From: Cloacibacterium sp046296655
Lineage (GTDB): Bacteria; Bacteroidota; Bacteroidia; Flavobacteriales; Weeksellaceae
Length of the DNA stretch: 64,000 nucleotides
Direction of reading: 5' to 3'
Assembly (NCBI GenBank): GCA_046296655.1
Contig: JBKBLE010000010.1
Location: 1-64,000, forward strand
Positions 9,036-17,533 of this stretch are shown one piece after another. A program made the translations under genes and the position numbers. The notes beneath the pieces are model-generated. The model did not search any database and was not told the DNA's origin. It worked only from the letters and a program-made list of their open reading frames with translations. How positions within the stretch are numbered: position 1 is the stretch's first letter; every line of letters starts with the position of its first letter.

Positions 9036-9043
9036 TATTTTTG
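9036..9043 (+). promoter_or_regulatory. -7 promoter element of hemN
   Basis: TATTTTTG, an exact TAnnTTTG match; the heptamer array at 9045-9079 would then lie entirely within the hemN 5' leader. Confidence 0.55.
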
Positions 9044-9044
9044 C

Positions 9045-9079
9045 AATTCTAAAATCTAAAATTTAGAATTTAAAATTTC
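9045..9079 (+). repeat. AT-type heptamer array in the hemN leader
   Basis: Five in-phase 7-bp units: AATTCTA, AAATCTA, AAATTTA, GAATTTA, AAATTTC. The array ends 7 bases before the ATG. Confidence 0.7.
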
Positions 9080-9086
9080 CAAAAAA

Positions 9087-10499
9087 ATGAATTCTTTAAT
9101 CGATAAATATAATATTCCGGGACCTAGATATACTTCTTATCCTACTGTTCCTTACTGGGATAATGATGGTTTTACTTCTGAACAATGGCAAAAAACTGTT
9201 ATTCAATCTTTCAACGAGAGCAATGCTCAAGAAGGAATTTCTATTTACATTCACCTTCCTTTTTGTGAGCAATTGTGTACTTTTTGTGCTTGTCATAAAC
9301 GCATAACTAAACAACATTCTGTAGAAACACCTTATTTAGAAAGTGTTTTAAAAGAATGGAATTTGTATCTTGATTTATTTTCGCAATCAGCAATCAGCAA
9401 TCAGCAATCAGCAGAGCAGAAAGCAGAATGCGGAAAGCAGAAAGCCAAACTAAAAGAACTTCATCTCGGTGGAGGAACTCCTACCTTTTTCTCTCCAGAA
9501 AATTTGAGAATTTTACTAGAAGGAATTTTTAGCACTGTAGAAATTGCCGAAAATCCTGAATTTTCTTTTGAAGGTCACCCAAACAATACTACAAAAGTAC
9601 ATTTGCAAACTTTGTATGATTTAGGCTTCAGAAGATGTAGTTTCGGAGTGCAAGATTATGATGAAAAAGTTCAAAAAGCCATCAATAGAATTCAGCCTTT
9701 CGAAAATGTGAAAAACGTTACAGAATGGGCTAGAGAAATTGGTTATAAGAGTGTTTCTCACGACTTGGTTTTTGGATTGCCACACCAAACTTGGGACGCG
9801 ATGGAATTTACCATCAGAAAAACTTTGGAATTAAAACCAGACAGACTTGCGTTTTATTCTTACGCTCACGTTCCGTGGATAAAAGGCGTTGGTCAACGTG
9901 GTTTTGACGAAAATGATTTGCCAAGTGGCGAAGAAAAACGTAAACTCTACGAAAATGGCAAAAAACTGTTAGAAGAATTAGGTTATATAGAAGTTGGAAT
10001 GGATCATTTTTCACTCGAAAAAGATGATTTATACCAATCTTTAATTCATAAAAAATTACACCGAAATTTCATGGGCTATACATCGAGTAATACTCAATTG
10101 ATGGTTGGTTTAGGTATGTCTGCGATTTCGGATTCTTGGTATGCTTTTGCTCAAAACGAAAAATCGGTAGAAGAATATCAAAAAAGAGTAGAAGAGGGAA
10201 TTATTCCTGTGGTGAAAGGTCATATTTTAAATGAAGAAGATTTAAAATTAAGAAGGCATATTCTCAATTTAATGTGTCAGTTAGAAACCACTTTTACACC
10301 AGAAAATTCTTTTGAAGAATTACCAGAAGCATTGAAAAAGCTACAAGAAATGCAAGAAGATGGTCTGGTAGAAATTTCAGGAAATACCGTGAAAATTACT
10401 GAAAAAGGTAGAGTTTTCACTAGAAATGTAGCCATGGCTTTTGATTTAAGAATGATGAGAAAAATGCCTGAAACCAGATTGTTCTCGATGACGGTTTAA
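9087..10499 (+). CDS. hemN: oxygen-independent coproporphyrinogen III oxidase
   Basis: A 470-residue radical-SAM enzyme that decarboxylates coproporphyrinogen III to protoporphyrinogen IX in heme synthesis. Seen: the N-terminal YNIPGPRYTSYPTVPYW typical of true HemN rather than HemW; the iron-sulfur motif CEQLCTFCAC (CxxxCxxCxC); the SAM motif LHLGGGTPTFF; and a HemN C-terminal domain. Odd: residues about 100-120, between the YLDLF helix and LHLGGGTP, are encoded by a heptamer tandem array and appear as about 20 extra low-complexity residues (Q/S/A/K-rich) that E. coli HemN lacks. The frame is kept and all catalytic motifs are intact, so the enzyme is probably functional with a surface loop insertion. 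Confidence 0.95.
   Translation: MNSLIDKYNIPGPRYTSYPTVPYWDNDGFTSEQWQKTVIQSFNESNAQEGISIYIHLPFCEQLCTFCACHKRITKQHSVETPYLESVLKEWNLYLDLFSQSAISNQQSAEQKAECGKQKAKLKELHLGGGTPTFFSPENLRILLEGIFSTVEIAENPEFSFEGHPNNTTKVHLQTLYDLGFRRCSFGVQDYDEKVQKAINRIQPFENVKNVTEWAREIGYKSVSHDLVFGLPHQTWDAMEFTIRKTLELKPDRLAFYSYAHVPWIKGVGQRGFDENDLPSGEEKRKLYENGKKLLEELGYIEVGMDHFSLEKDDLYQSLIHKKLHRNFMGYTSSNTQLMVGLGMSAISDSWYAFAQNEKSVEEYQKRVEEGIIPVVKGHILNEEDLKLRRHILNLMCQLETTFTPENSFEELPEALKKLQEMQEDGLVEISGNTVKITEKGRVFTRNVAMAFDLRMMRKMPETRLFSMTV
9383..9446 (+). repeat. heptamer tandem array inside hemN
   Basis: Four identical GCAATCA units (9383-9410), a 5-base GCAGA, then GCAGAAA, GCAGAAT, GCGGAAA, GCAGAAA. It is about 63 bp (21 codons), so it preserves the reading frame. 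The same two modules in the same order occur in pdhC. Confidence 0.9.
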
Positions 10500-10525
10500 T
10501 CTGCAAAATCCATTAAAATATATTG

Positions 10526-10554
10526 AAAAGACGCAATGATTTGCGTCTTTTTTG
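10526..10554 (+). terminator. terminator after hemN
   Basis: 11-bp stem AAAAGACGCAA/TTGCGTCTTTT with a 4-base loop and a following T-rich tail. The rest of the 216-base gap to secDF holds only the promoter element below. Confidence 0.85.
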
Positions 10555-10672
10555 TTTTGAAATTCATAAGATTTTTTTGAATTTGGGATTCCTTTGTCGC
10601 TTTATTACCTGAATTCTGTGAAATGTCTTCAAAAATCATGTAAACAAAATTTTTATTTCAACTGATAATCAT

Positions 10673-10680
10673 TATATTTG
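10673..10680 (+). promoter_or_regulatory. -7 promoter element of secDF
   Basis: TATATTTG, an exact TAnnTTTG match, 35 bases upstream of the ATG. Confidence 0.6.
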
Positions 10681-10715
10681 CCGACTATAATTTTAAATGT
10701 TGTAAACTATAAACA

Positions 10716-13607
10716 ATGCAAGGAAAAGGACTTATTACGATTGTAGCGATTGTTCTTGGGCTTATTTGTATCAACGAGTTGTTGCCAACTTGGTATGCAA
10801 ATAAAATAGAAAACGAAGCCAAAGCTATTGCTGGTGAAGACGAAGCAAAATATAATAAAGAAATTGCGCGTCTATCTAAAGATACCATCCATTTAGGATT
10901 CACTCAGCTGAACTATCCTGAAGCTAAGCAGAAAGAAATGAAGCTTGGTTTGGACTTAAAAGGTGGTATTAACGTTCTATTAGAAATTAACCAAAGAGAT
11001 TTAGTGAATGATTTAACCAATTATTCTACTAATCCTATCGTTATAGAAGCGCTAGACAGAACAGATCAAGTTCAGAAACAGTCTACAAGACCTTATATTG
11101 AAGATTTTTTCACTCAGTTTGACTTAGTTAATCAAGAGAAAAAAGCTGGTCTTAAATTGGCTAGCCCAGAAGTTTTTGGAACTCAAAAATTAAGTGGTCA
11201 AATTAAATTCAATACTACAGATGAGGAAGTAAAATCTATTATTAGAAATAAAATTGATGCTTCTGTAGGAACAGCTTTCGAAGTAATTAGAACCAGAATT
11301 GATAAAATGGGAGCGGTACAACCAAACGTACAACGTGTTCCTGGTACTGGTAGAATTGCGGTAGAAATGCCAGGTATTAAAGATAAAGACAAAGTGAAAA
11401 AAATGCTTTCTACTTCTGCTAAATTGCAGTTCTGGGAAGTACAACAAATCAACGAAGTTGCTCCTTATTTTGAAACTCTATCTAAAATTGTTCCTGCAAA
11501 AGCAGATTCTATAGGTGTTGCTAAAAACACTAATTTAATCAACATGCTTCAGTTGAATACATTAAGACAAGCTGGTGTAGGTAATGTCAAGCTTTCTGAT
11601 ACTTCAGCAATAAACAAAATTCTGAATAGCGAAATTGCAATAAAACTAAGACCTGCAAACCTTAAATTTACTAAATTCATGTGGGCTTATAAGCCAGATG
11701 CTGCTGATCCAGATAATTTAGTTCTTTATGCTATCAGAGGTAATATCAATCAAAAAGCTCCGGTAGACGGTGCGGTAGAAACGGCTAGAATTAACTATGA
11801 TAATCTTGGTAGAATTGTAGTAGACATGCAAATGGATAGTGAAGGTACTAGAGACTGGAAAACACTTACAGAGAAAAACGTAGGAAAACCAGTTGCGGTA
11901 ACTTTAGATAACATTGTTTACACTGCTCCAAATGTAAATGAGCCAATTCCTTCTGGTAGATCCCAGATTTCTGGAAGTTTCACTCAAGAAGAAGCTAAAG
12001 ACCTTACAGACGTATTAAGCGCAGGTAAATTGCCAGCTTCTGCTAAAGTTGTTCAGGCAGATGTAGTAGGGCCTTCTCTTGGTCAAGAATCTATTTCTGC
12101 TGGACTTTGGTCTTTCTTTATTGCATTCCTAATTATTGTAGTATATATTATTTTCTACTATGGTGGTGCTGGTGTTTATGCGATTATAGCAATGATATTT
12201 AACCTATTCTACCTTTTCGGAATTATGGATTCTATCAATGCTACACTTACGCTTCCTGGTATTGCTGGTATTGTATTAACCATGGCAATTGCGGTAGACA
12301 CAAACGTAATCATCTACGAAAGAACGAAAGAAGAATTATTCGCAGGTAAATCTATTAAACAAGCATATACAGACGGTTTCAAACATGCACTTTCTGCAAT
12401 TATAGATGGTCACCTTACTTCATTATTAACAGCATTAGTATTATTTATCTTCGGAACAGGACCTATTAAAGGTTTTGCGGTAACTACAGGTATTGGTCTT
12501 ATCATGACTTTCTTTACCTCTGTATTGTTATCTAGAGTAATGATTTTCCATAGATTAAATAAAGGAAAAGGACTTTCTGTTTGGACTCCAATTACCAAAA
12601 ATTGGTTCAGAAATGTATGGATAGATTTCATTGGTAAAAGAAAATATGCTTACGTTGTTTCTGCAATTCTTACTGTTGCGAGTTTATTCTCCATTTTTAA
12701 CTACGGTTTCAAGACTGGGGTAGATTTCAAAGGTGGTAGAAGTTATATAGTAAGATTTGATAAAGAAGTAGAAGCTACTAAAGCTCACGAATCTCTTGCT
12801 AAATTATTCGTTTTAAATGGTGAATCTCAAGCAGTAGATGTTAAAACTTTTGGTAATGCAAACCAATTGAAAATTACAACTGACTATAAAATTGATGATG
12901 AATCCATCGAAGCTGACCAAGATATCGAGAAGAAACTTTATGAAGGTTTAAAACCTTTCTTATCTCCAAATACTACATTAGCAGATTTCAAAGATGCTCA
13001 AGGTTCAGAATTAGGAATTGTTTCTTCTTCTAAAGTAGGACCTACAGTAGCAGATGATATTAAGACAGGTGGTACTTATGCAGTATTAGCATCTTTATTA
13101 GGAATTTTCATTTATATCTTATTCAGATTTAATAAATGGCAATTCTCATTAGGTGCGGTAGCAGCATTAGCTCACGATGCAATTATCATTCTTGGGGTAT
13201 TCTCATTCTTTAAAAATATCATGCCATTCAACATGGAGATTAACCAAGACTTTATCGCTGCGATTCTTACAGTACTCGGTTACTCGATAAATGATACCGT
13301 AATTGTATTCGACAGAATTAGAGAATACTTGAGAGAGAAAAAATCTCTTACTTTAGCGGGATTGTTTGATGACTCTATTTCTAGTACACTAGGTAGAACT
13401 TTCAATACCTCATTTACTGTTTTACTAGTAATTATGGCTATATTCTTCTTTGGAGGAGATAACTTAAAAGGATTTATGTTCGCATTATTCTTAGGTATTT
13501 TCTTCGGAACTTATTCATCTGTATTCATTGCATCTGCACTTGCATACGATTTCCTAAAAACAGGAAAAGAAGAAGCTCCACACGAAAGAACAACTACAGA
13601 AAAATAA
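10716..13607 (+). CDS. secDF: SecDF fusion protein translocase subunit
   Basis: A 963-residue fusion of SecD and SecF, the RND-type subunits that use proton motive force to pull exported proteins through SecYEG. The SecD half has the KLGLDLKGGINVLLEI start, a large periplasmic domain and helices with GIAGIVLTMAIAVDTNVII. The SecF half begins at about residue 640, with GVDFKGGRSYIVRF and later VLGYSINDTVIVFDRIRE. The conserved Asp residues in AVDTNV and NDTVIVFDRIRE are present. A fused gene is common in Bacteroidetes. Monocistronic: it has its own promoter and a strong terminator. Confidence 0.95.
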   Translation: MQGKGLITIVAIVLGLICINELLPTWYANKIENEAKAIAGEDEAKYNKEIARLSKDTIHLGFTQLNYPEAKQKEMKLGLDLKGGINVLLEINQRDLVNDLTNYSTNPIVIEALDRTDQVQKQSTRPYIEDFFTQFDLVNQEKKAGLKLASPEVFGTQKLSGQIKFNTTDEEVKSIIRNKIDASVGTAFEVIRTRIDKMGAVQPNVQRVPGTGRIAVEMPGIKDKDKVKKMLSTSAKLQFWEVQQINEVAPYFETLSKIVPAKADSIGVAKNTNLINMLQLNTLRQAGVGNVKLSDTSAINKILNSEIAIKLRPANLKFTKFMWAYKPDAADPDNLVLYAIRGNINQKAPVDGAVETARINYDNLGRIVVDMQMDSEGTRDWKTLTEKNVGKPVAVTLDNIVYTAPNVNEPIPSGRSQISGSFTQEEAKDLTDVLSAGKLPASAKVVQADVVGPSLGQESISAGLWSFFIAFLIIVVYIIFYYGGAGVYAIIAMIFNLFYLFGIMDSINATLTLPGIAGIVLTMAIAVDTNVIIYERTKEELFAGKSIKQAYTDGFKHALSAIIDGHLTSLLTALVLFIFGTGPIKGFAVTTGIGLIMTFFTSVLLSRVMIFHRLNKGKGLSVWTPITKNWFRNVWIDFIGKRKYAYVVSAILTVASLFSIFNYGFKTGVDFKGGRSYIVRFDKEVEATKAHESLAKLFVLNGESQAVDVKTFGNANQLKITTDYKIDDESIEADQDIEKKLYEGLKPFLSPNTTLADFKDAQGSELGIVSSSKVGPTVADDIKTGGTYAVLASLLGIFIYILFRFNKWQFSLGAVAALAHDAIIILGVFSFFKNIMPFNMEINQDFIAAILTVLGYSINDTVIVFDRIREYLREKKSLTLAGLFDDSISSTLGRTFNTSFTVLLVIMAIFFFGGDNLKGFMFALFLGIFFGTYSSVFIASALAYDFLKTGKEEAPHERTTTEK

Positions 13608-13611
13608 ATAG

Positions 13612-13637
13612 AAGCGCTCGAAAGAGCGCTTTTTTTA
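13612..13637 (+). terminator. terminator after secDF
   Basis: Stem AAGCGCTC/GAGCGCTT with a GAAA tetraloop, followed by a T-run. Confidence 0.9.
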
Positions 13638-13691
13638 TGAGATAAACTGATATATAAAAGTTAAAAAATTTATAGAAAATAGAAAATGATG

Positions 13692-13699
13692 TATCTTCG
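13692..13699 (+). promoter_or_regulatory. -7 promoter element of the MFS gene
   Basis: TATCTTCG, one base from TAnnTTTG, 8 bases before the ATG. Confidence 0.5.
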
Positions 13700-13707
13700 C
13701 TTTCTGT

Positions 13708-14955
13708 ATGAAAAATTCGAATAAAACAGCTGCGATTTGGTTTATATTTATCACCTTAATCATTGATATTACTGGTTGGGGAATTGTAATCCCAGTTGTG
13801 CCTAAATTAATAGAAGAATTGATTAATGGAGACGTAAGCGAAGCTTCTAAATATGGTGGTTGGCTGAGTTTTTTATATGCTTTCATGCAATTTCTTTTTG
13901 CGCCAGTTTTGGGTAATTTAAGTGATAAATATGGAAGAAGACCTGTGATTTTATTTTCACTTTTAGGATTTTCTATTAACTTTTTTATTCAAGCTTGGGC
14001 GCCAACTATTTTTTGGCTGTTTGTAGGTCGTATTTTTTCTGGAATTACGGGTGCAAGTATTACTACTGCTTCAGCTTATATAGCAGATATTTCAGATGAT
14101 AGCAATCGTTCTAAAAATTTTGGAATGATAGGAGCTGCTTTTGGTTTTGGATTTATCATTGGTCCTGTAATTGGTGGATTATTAGGGCAATTCGGGTCTA
14201 GAGTACCATTTTATGCGGCAGCTGTTTTATGTTTGGTGAATTTCGCTTACGGATATTTTATATTGCCAGAAAGTTTAGGAAAAGAACACAGAAGACCTTT
14301 TGAATGGAAAAGAGCCAATCCAGTGGGTTCTCTGCTAAAAGTAAGAACACATCCTGAAATTTTAAAACTTTTCATAGCTTGGTTTTTGGTGTATTTGGCG
14401 AGTCATGCAGTACAAACCAATTGGGCATACTTTACCATGTACAAATTTGCCTGGGACGAAAAAACAGTAGGGATTTCTCTTGGTGTGATGGGTGCTTTTA
14501 CTGCATTTGTTCAAGGTTTTTTAATTAGAAAAGTGCATCCTAAATTGGGTAGCGAAAGAAGTATTTTATACGGAATTATGTTTTACTGTACCGGAATGTT
14601 ACTTTTTGCATTCGCTCAAAAAGAATGGATGATGTACGCTATTCTAGCCATTTATTGTTTAGGTGGAATTGCTGGTCCTGCATTACAATCCGTTATTTCA
14701 TCTAAAGTTTCACCAAAAGAACAAGGTGATTTACAAGGAGCTTTAACAAGTGTCATCAGTATTACGTCTATTATCGGACCATTATTGATGACTCAGATTT
14801 TCTATTTTTTCACTCATCCAGATGCTAAAATTAAACTTTTAACCTTAGAATTGAAGCCTCCATTTCAGTTTTCTGGAGCGCCTTTTTTCCTAGGATTTGT
14901 GTTAATGGCAGTGAGTGCTTATTTTGTTTATTACGTTTTTCACAGAAAAAAGTAA
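13708..14955 (+). CDS. MFS transporter, TetA/TCR-like drug:H+ antiporter family
   Basis: A 415-residue, 12-helix major facilitator protein. Motif A is present after TM2 (GNLSDKYGRRPV), and motif C-like GFGFIIGPVIGGLLG in TM5 marks an antiporter of the DHA1 drug-efflux type; LLAR-type sequences also match the TCR/TetA branch. These exporters swap a drug or metabolite for protons. Chromosomal members like this are widespread in the group and need not confer tetracycline resistance; no tetR or resistance island lies nearby. tatA follows after 32 bases with its own promoter element. Confidence 0.85.
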   Translation: MKNSNKTAAIWFIFITLIIDITGWGIVIPVVPKLIEELINGDVSEASKYGGWLSFLYAFMQFLFAPVLGNLSDKYGRRPVILFSLLGFSINFFIQAWAPTIFWLFVGRIFSGITGASITTASAYIADISDDSNRSKNFGMIGAAFGFGFIIGPVIGGLLGQFGSRVPFYAAAVLCLVNFAYGYFILPESLGKEHRRPFEWKRANPVGSLLKVRTHPEILKLFIAWFLVYLASHAVQTNWAYFTMYKFAWDEKTVGISLGVMGAFTAFVQGFLIRKVHPKLGSERSILYGIMFYCTGMLLFAFAQKEWMMYAILAIYCLGGIAGPALQSVISSKVSPKEQGDLQGALTSVISITSIIGPLLMTQIFYFFTHPDAKIKLLTLELKPPFQFSGAPFFLGFVLMAVSAYFVYYVFHRKK

Positions 14956-14975
14956 ATAATTATTAATTAATAATT

Positions 14976-14983
14976 TAAATTTG
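14976..14983 (+). promoter_or_regulatory. -7 promoter element of tatA
   Basis: TAAATTTG, an exact TAnnTTTG match, only 4 bases before the tatA ATG, predicting a leaderless or nearly leaderless mRNA. Confidence 0.6.
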
Positions 14984-14987
14984 CAGA

Positions 14988-15347
14988 ATGGAACTAAGTT
15001 TTGGAGAAATGCTGATGATTGCTTTGGTAATCGTCGTTTTATTTGGACCTAATAAAATCCCTGAAATTGCAAGAGGATTAGGACAAGGAGTGCGTAAAAT
15101 GAAAGATGCGATGGAAGATGTAAAATCGGAAATCATGAAGGAAACAGATAATCCAGTCTCGGAAATAAAACGTGAAATAGAAAAAGTGAAAAAAGCAGCT
15201 CAAGAATACGATCCTACCGAAAAAATAAAACAAGAATTAGATTTAAGAAAACAAATCGAAGGAAAATCTTCAGATGAGTTGATTCAAGAATCTAAAGAAG
15301 AAATCAATAAATTAAGCGACGAATATCAAGGCCCCGTTTCAAGATAA
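14988..15347 (+). CDS. tatA: Sec-independent translocase TatA/TatB-type subunit
   Basis: A 119-residue pore or receptor component of twin-arginine translocation. Seen: a short N-terminal membrane helix (residues 3-18), the FGPNKIPEIARGLG hinge and amphipathic helix, then a long charged coiled tail (about residues 40-119, rich in K/E). The tail is longer than most TatA and nearer TatB in style; Bacteroidetes often carry such intermediate forms. tatC is not in the window. The stop overlaps the next ATG (TAATG), so it is translationally coupled to the PAP2 phosphatase gene. Confidence 0.88.
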   Translation: MELSFGEMLMIALVIVVLFGPNKIPEIARGLGQGVRKMKDAMEDVKSEIMKETDNPVSEIKREIEKVKKAAQEYDPTEKIKQELDLRKQIEGKSSDELIQESKEEINKLSDEYQGPVSR

Positions 15348-15922
15348 TGGAAGAAATTATTTTAGAAGACAAACAAGCCATGATTTTCCTAAACAATTTA
15401 GGAAGTTCTACTTTTGATCCGTTCTGGATTTTGGTTTCAGAAAAATGGTTCTGGATTCCGCTTTACGTTATTTTTTTATATTTTCTGTATAAAAATTTCA
15501 ATAAAAAATCATTGTTCTACATATTGCTTTTTGTAACATTAGGAATTACTGCTTCTGACCAAATCGCCAATATTTTTAAATTTGGATTTGAGCGATTAAG
15601 ACCTTGTCATGATCCATCATTAGAAGGTTTATTGAGAGAAGTAAAATGCGGTGGTAAGTTCGGGTTTTATTCAGCACACTCATCTAATTCTTTTTTTGTA
15701 GCGACTTATCTTACCATACTTTTAGGCAAAAAAATAAAACAATTGCCTTACTTTCTATTTGTTTGGGCAGCAATCGTTGCCTATAGTAGAGTATATCTCG
15801 GAATGCATTTTCCAGGAGATATAATAGTAGGTGCAATCATGGGAATTCTTTTGGCTTTATTCTTTGGAACTTTAGCAAAAAAAGTCATCAAAAAGTCAGA
15901 AGTTACAACTCAAGACTCATAA
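15347..15922 (+). CDS. PAP2-family membrane phosphatase
   Basis: A 191-residue membrane phosphatase. All three acid-phosphatase motifs are visible: KFGFERLRP (KX6RP), YSAHSSNSF (PSGH-type, here SAHS) and SRVYLGMHFPGD (SRX5HX3D). Such enzymes dephosphorylate undecaprenyl diphosphate or phosphatidic-type lipids; the substrate is unknown. It is translationally coupled to tatA. Odd: the last codons (KSEVTTQDS) fall inside a heptamer repeat array that continues past the stop and into the 3' end of rlmH. Confidence 0.88.
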   Translation: MEEIILEDKQAMIFLNNLGSSTFDPFWILVSEKWFWIPLYVIFLYFLYKNFNKKSLFYILLFVTLGITASDQIANIFKFGFERLRPCHDPSLEGLLREVKCGGKFGFYSAHSSNSFFVATYLTILLGKKIKQLPYFLFVWAAIVAYSRVYLGMHFPGDIIVGAIMGILLALFFGTLAKKVIKKSEVTTQDS

Positions 15923-15969
15923 TTTCTAAATCTTAAATCTAAAATCCCAAATCGTAACTCATCAGTCAT
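15893..15969 (+). repeat. heptamer array spanning two convergent gene ends
   Basis: Eleven consecutive in-phase 7-bp units: AAGTCAG, AAGTTAC, AACTCAA, GACTCAT, AATTTCT, AAATCTT, AAATCTA, AAATCCC, AAATCGT, AACTCAT, CAGTCAT. The first units encode the PAP2 C-terminus and the last ones the final residues and stop of rlmH on the other strand. No gap breaks the period. Confidence 0.85.
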
Positions 15970-16435
15970 TATGATACGGTTTTCCTTGTAGGATTTGGTC
16001 TGCTCTGTAAATCTGTTCTACAAAAAATAATCGAATCATTTGATGCGTAAAAGTCATTTTAGAAATGGAAATTTTTTCGTTTGCTCTTTGATACATTTCA
16101 TCTGAAAAACCATAAGCTCCACCCACTAAAAAACAGATTTTTTTGATAGAATTATTTTGATAAGAATCTAATTTTTGAGCAAATTCTCTGCTGGTAAACT
16201 GTTTTCCTTTTTCGTCTAAAAGTACCACCAAATCAGTATTTTCTATTTGATTGAGAAATAATTTAGCTTCTTCTTTTTTAAGTAAATCAGGTGTGAGATT
16301 TCTAGCATTTTTAACATCTGGAATTTCTGTAATTTCGAAATTCCAATGTCTAGGAAGTCTTGTAAGATAGTAATTGATGAGATTTTTAATTTCTTTATCG
16401 TCAGTTTTGCCTATGCAGAGTAAATTAATTTTCAT
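15962..16435 (-). CDS. rlmH: 23S rRNA (pseudouridine1915-N3)-methyltransferase
   Basis: A 157-residue SPOUT-fold methyltransferase that modifies pseudouridine 1915 of 23S rRNA in the assembled ribosome. Seen: the MKINLLCIGKTDDKEIKNLI start, the SAM knot LVVLLDEKGKQFTSREFA and FLVGGAYGFSDE, then MTFTHQMIRLFFVEQIYRADQILQGKPYH, all diagnostic. The usual C-terminal HPYHR-type end is here KPYHND; the last two residues overlap the heptamer array. It is divergent from yihY across a 33-base gap containing a palindromic promoter. Confidence 0.95.
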   Translation of the reverse strand: MKINLLCIGKTDDKEIKNLINYYLTRLPRHWNFEITEIPDVKNARNLTPDLLKKEEAKLFLNQIENTDLVVLLDEKGKQFTSREFAQKLDSYQNNSIKKICFLVGGAYGFSDEMYQRANEKISISKMTFTHQMIRLFFVEQIYRADQILQGKPYHND

Positions 16436-16439
16436 TCCT

Positions 16440-16447
16440 TATCTTTG
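16440..16447 (+). promoter_or_regulatory. -7 promoter element of yihY
   Basis: TATCTTTG, an exact TAnnTTTG match. With the mirrored element at 16450-16457 it forms an 18-bp imperfect palindrome. Confidence 0.6.
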
Positions 16448-16449
16448 TA

Positions 16450-16457
16450 CAAATATA
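16450..16457 (-). promoter_or_regulatory. -7 promoter element of rlmH
   Basis: Minus strand TATATTTG, an exact TAnnTTTG match, 15 bases upstream of the rlmH ATG. It faces the yihY element, and their spans are 2 bases apart. Confidence 0.6.
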
Positions 16458-16468
16458 AAATAACGATT

Positions 16469-17473
16469 TTGAAACTTCCTACTTTCCTTAGAAAAATTCA
16501 TCGTTTTTTAGATGGCATACATTTGCCCATGTTAGGCATTTCTCTTTGGGAAATGTTTGATATTTATGTAAGAGGAGTTTTTAAAAACCGTTTAATCGCA
16601 AAAGCGTCTGCCATTTCGTGGAGTTTCTTTTTGAGTTTATTCCCGTTTTTATTGTTTTTGCTTTCTATTTTGCCTTATTTACCGCATTATGATAAGCTTC
16701 AGTTTTATATTTTTGAAGTATTGATGCACAATGTTTTTCCTGCGCACATGCATGCAGATGTTACGAATTACATTACCAAAAGTATAGTTCCGAATATGAA
16801 GAGCATCAGTAATTTCACGATTATTTTTGCTTTGATTTTTGCGACTAATGGAACTTTTTCTCTCATTGATGGATTTAATGACCATACCGAAGAAAAACGA
16901 ACCGATGTTTATGAATATATTTTGTCTTTTTTCATCACGATTGGTTTTATTGCGATTATCTTTTTAGCGCTTTTCGGAGTGTATTATTCTGAGGTTGTTC
17001 TCAAACTTTTTACGCCACAATATGATATTTCTTGGTTTGTAGATAATTTATCTAAAATCATTGGTTTTGTTTCCTTTCCATTGTTTTATTTCTTATTGTT
17101 GGCTTTGTTTTATTGGGTGGGAACAGCCAAAATTACCAAATTCAGACAAGCGCTTCCTGGTGCATTTTTCACCACTGTAGTATTTGTGATTACTACGTAT
17201 TTCTTTGCGGTTTATGTAAGTAAATTTGCCCGATATAATGTTTTATATGGTTCTATTGGTTCACTTATTTTACTAATGGTTTGGGTGAATTTAAATGTGA
17301 TTTTACTTCTTTTAGGAAATGAATTGAATATTGCCATCAGAAAACTCAGAATTGAGAAAATTTTGGCAGATGAAATGAAACACGAAGTAGAAGAATATCA
17401 CCAAGAAATCGAAAATTTACCCGAAGCAAGTTCTGAACATACCATCAAATTAGATTCTGATAAAAAATCATAA
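16469..17473 (+). CDS. YihY/BrkB-family inner-membrane protein
   Basis: About 334 residues with six hydrophobic segments. YihY/BrkB proteins (once misread as RNase BN) have no settled function; some are proposed transporters. Family blocks seen: RLIAKASAISWSFFLSLFPFLLFLLSILP near the N-terminus and YNVLYGSIGSLILLMVWVNLNVILLLLGNELN near the C-terminus. No ATG fits the family start. I place the start at TTG 16469 because the in-frame TTG at 16445 lies within the TATCTTTG promoter element. The soluble tail (about 45 residues) is Glu/Lys-rich. Confidence 0.82.
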   Translation: MKLPTFLRKIHRFLDGIHLPMLGISLWEMFDIYVRGVFKNRLIAKASAISWSFFLSLFPFLLFLLSILPYLPHYDKLQFYIFEVLMHNVFPAHMHADVTNYITKSIVPNMKSISNFTIIFALIFATNGTFSLIDGFNDHTEEKRTDVYEYILSFFITIGFIAIIFLALFGVYYSEVVLKLFTPQYDISWFVDNLSKIIGFVSFPLFYFLLLALFYWVGTAKITKFRQALPGAFFTTVVFVITTYFFAVYVSKFARYNVLYGSIGSLILLMVWVNLNVILLLLGNELNIAIRKLRIEKILADEMKHEVEEYHQEIENLPEASSEHTIKLDSDKKS

Positions 17474-17501
17474 AAAAACTTCAGCAAATAAATTGCTGAA
17501 G
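17472..17501 (-). terminator. terminator after the BtuB-like receptor
   Basis: Stem CTTCAGCAA/TTGCTGAAG with a 5-base loop; the T-run (TTTTTTT) is on the minus strand only, so it terminates the receptor gene rather than yihY. Confidence 0.8.
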
Positions 17502-17533
17502 CTCGAAATACAAGTGGAATAAAAATTTAATCC

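Noticed and set aside
9383..9446. Tandem arrays as CRISPR or VNTR cassettes
   Set aside because: Units are 7 bp with no spacers and no cas genes in the window; they are simple tandem repeats.
10660..10680. GATAATCATTATATTTG as a Fur box for secDF
   Set aside because: Only part of the Fur consensus fits, it overlaps an ordinary promoter element, and secDF has no known iron link.
13708..14955. Acquired tetracycline resistance gene
   Set aside because: The protein belongs to the broad TCR/TetA-like MFS group, but no regulator, mobile element or composition shift is present; treated as a housekeeping exporter.
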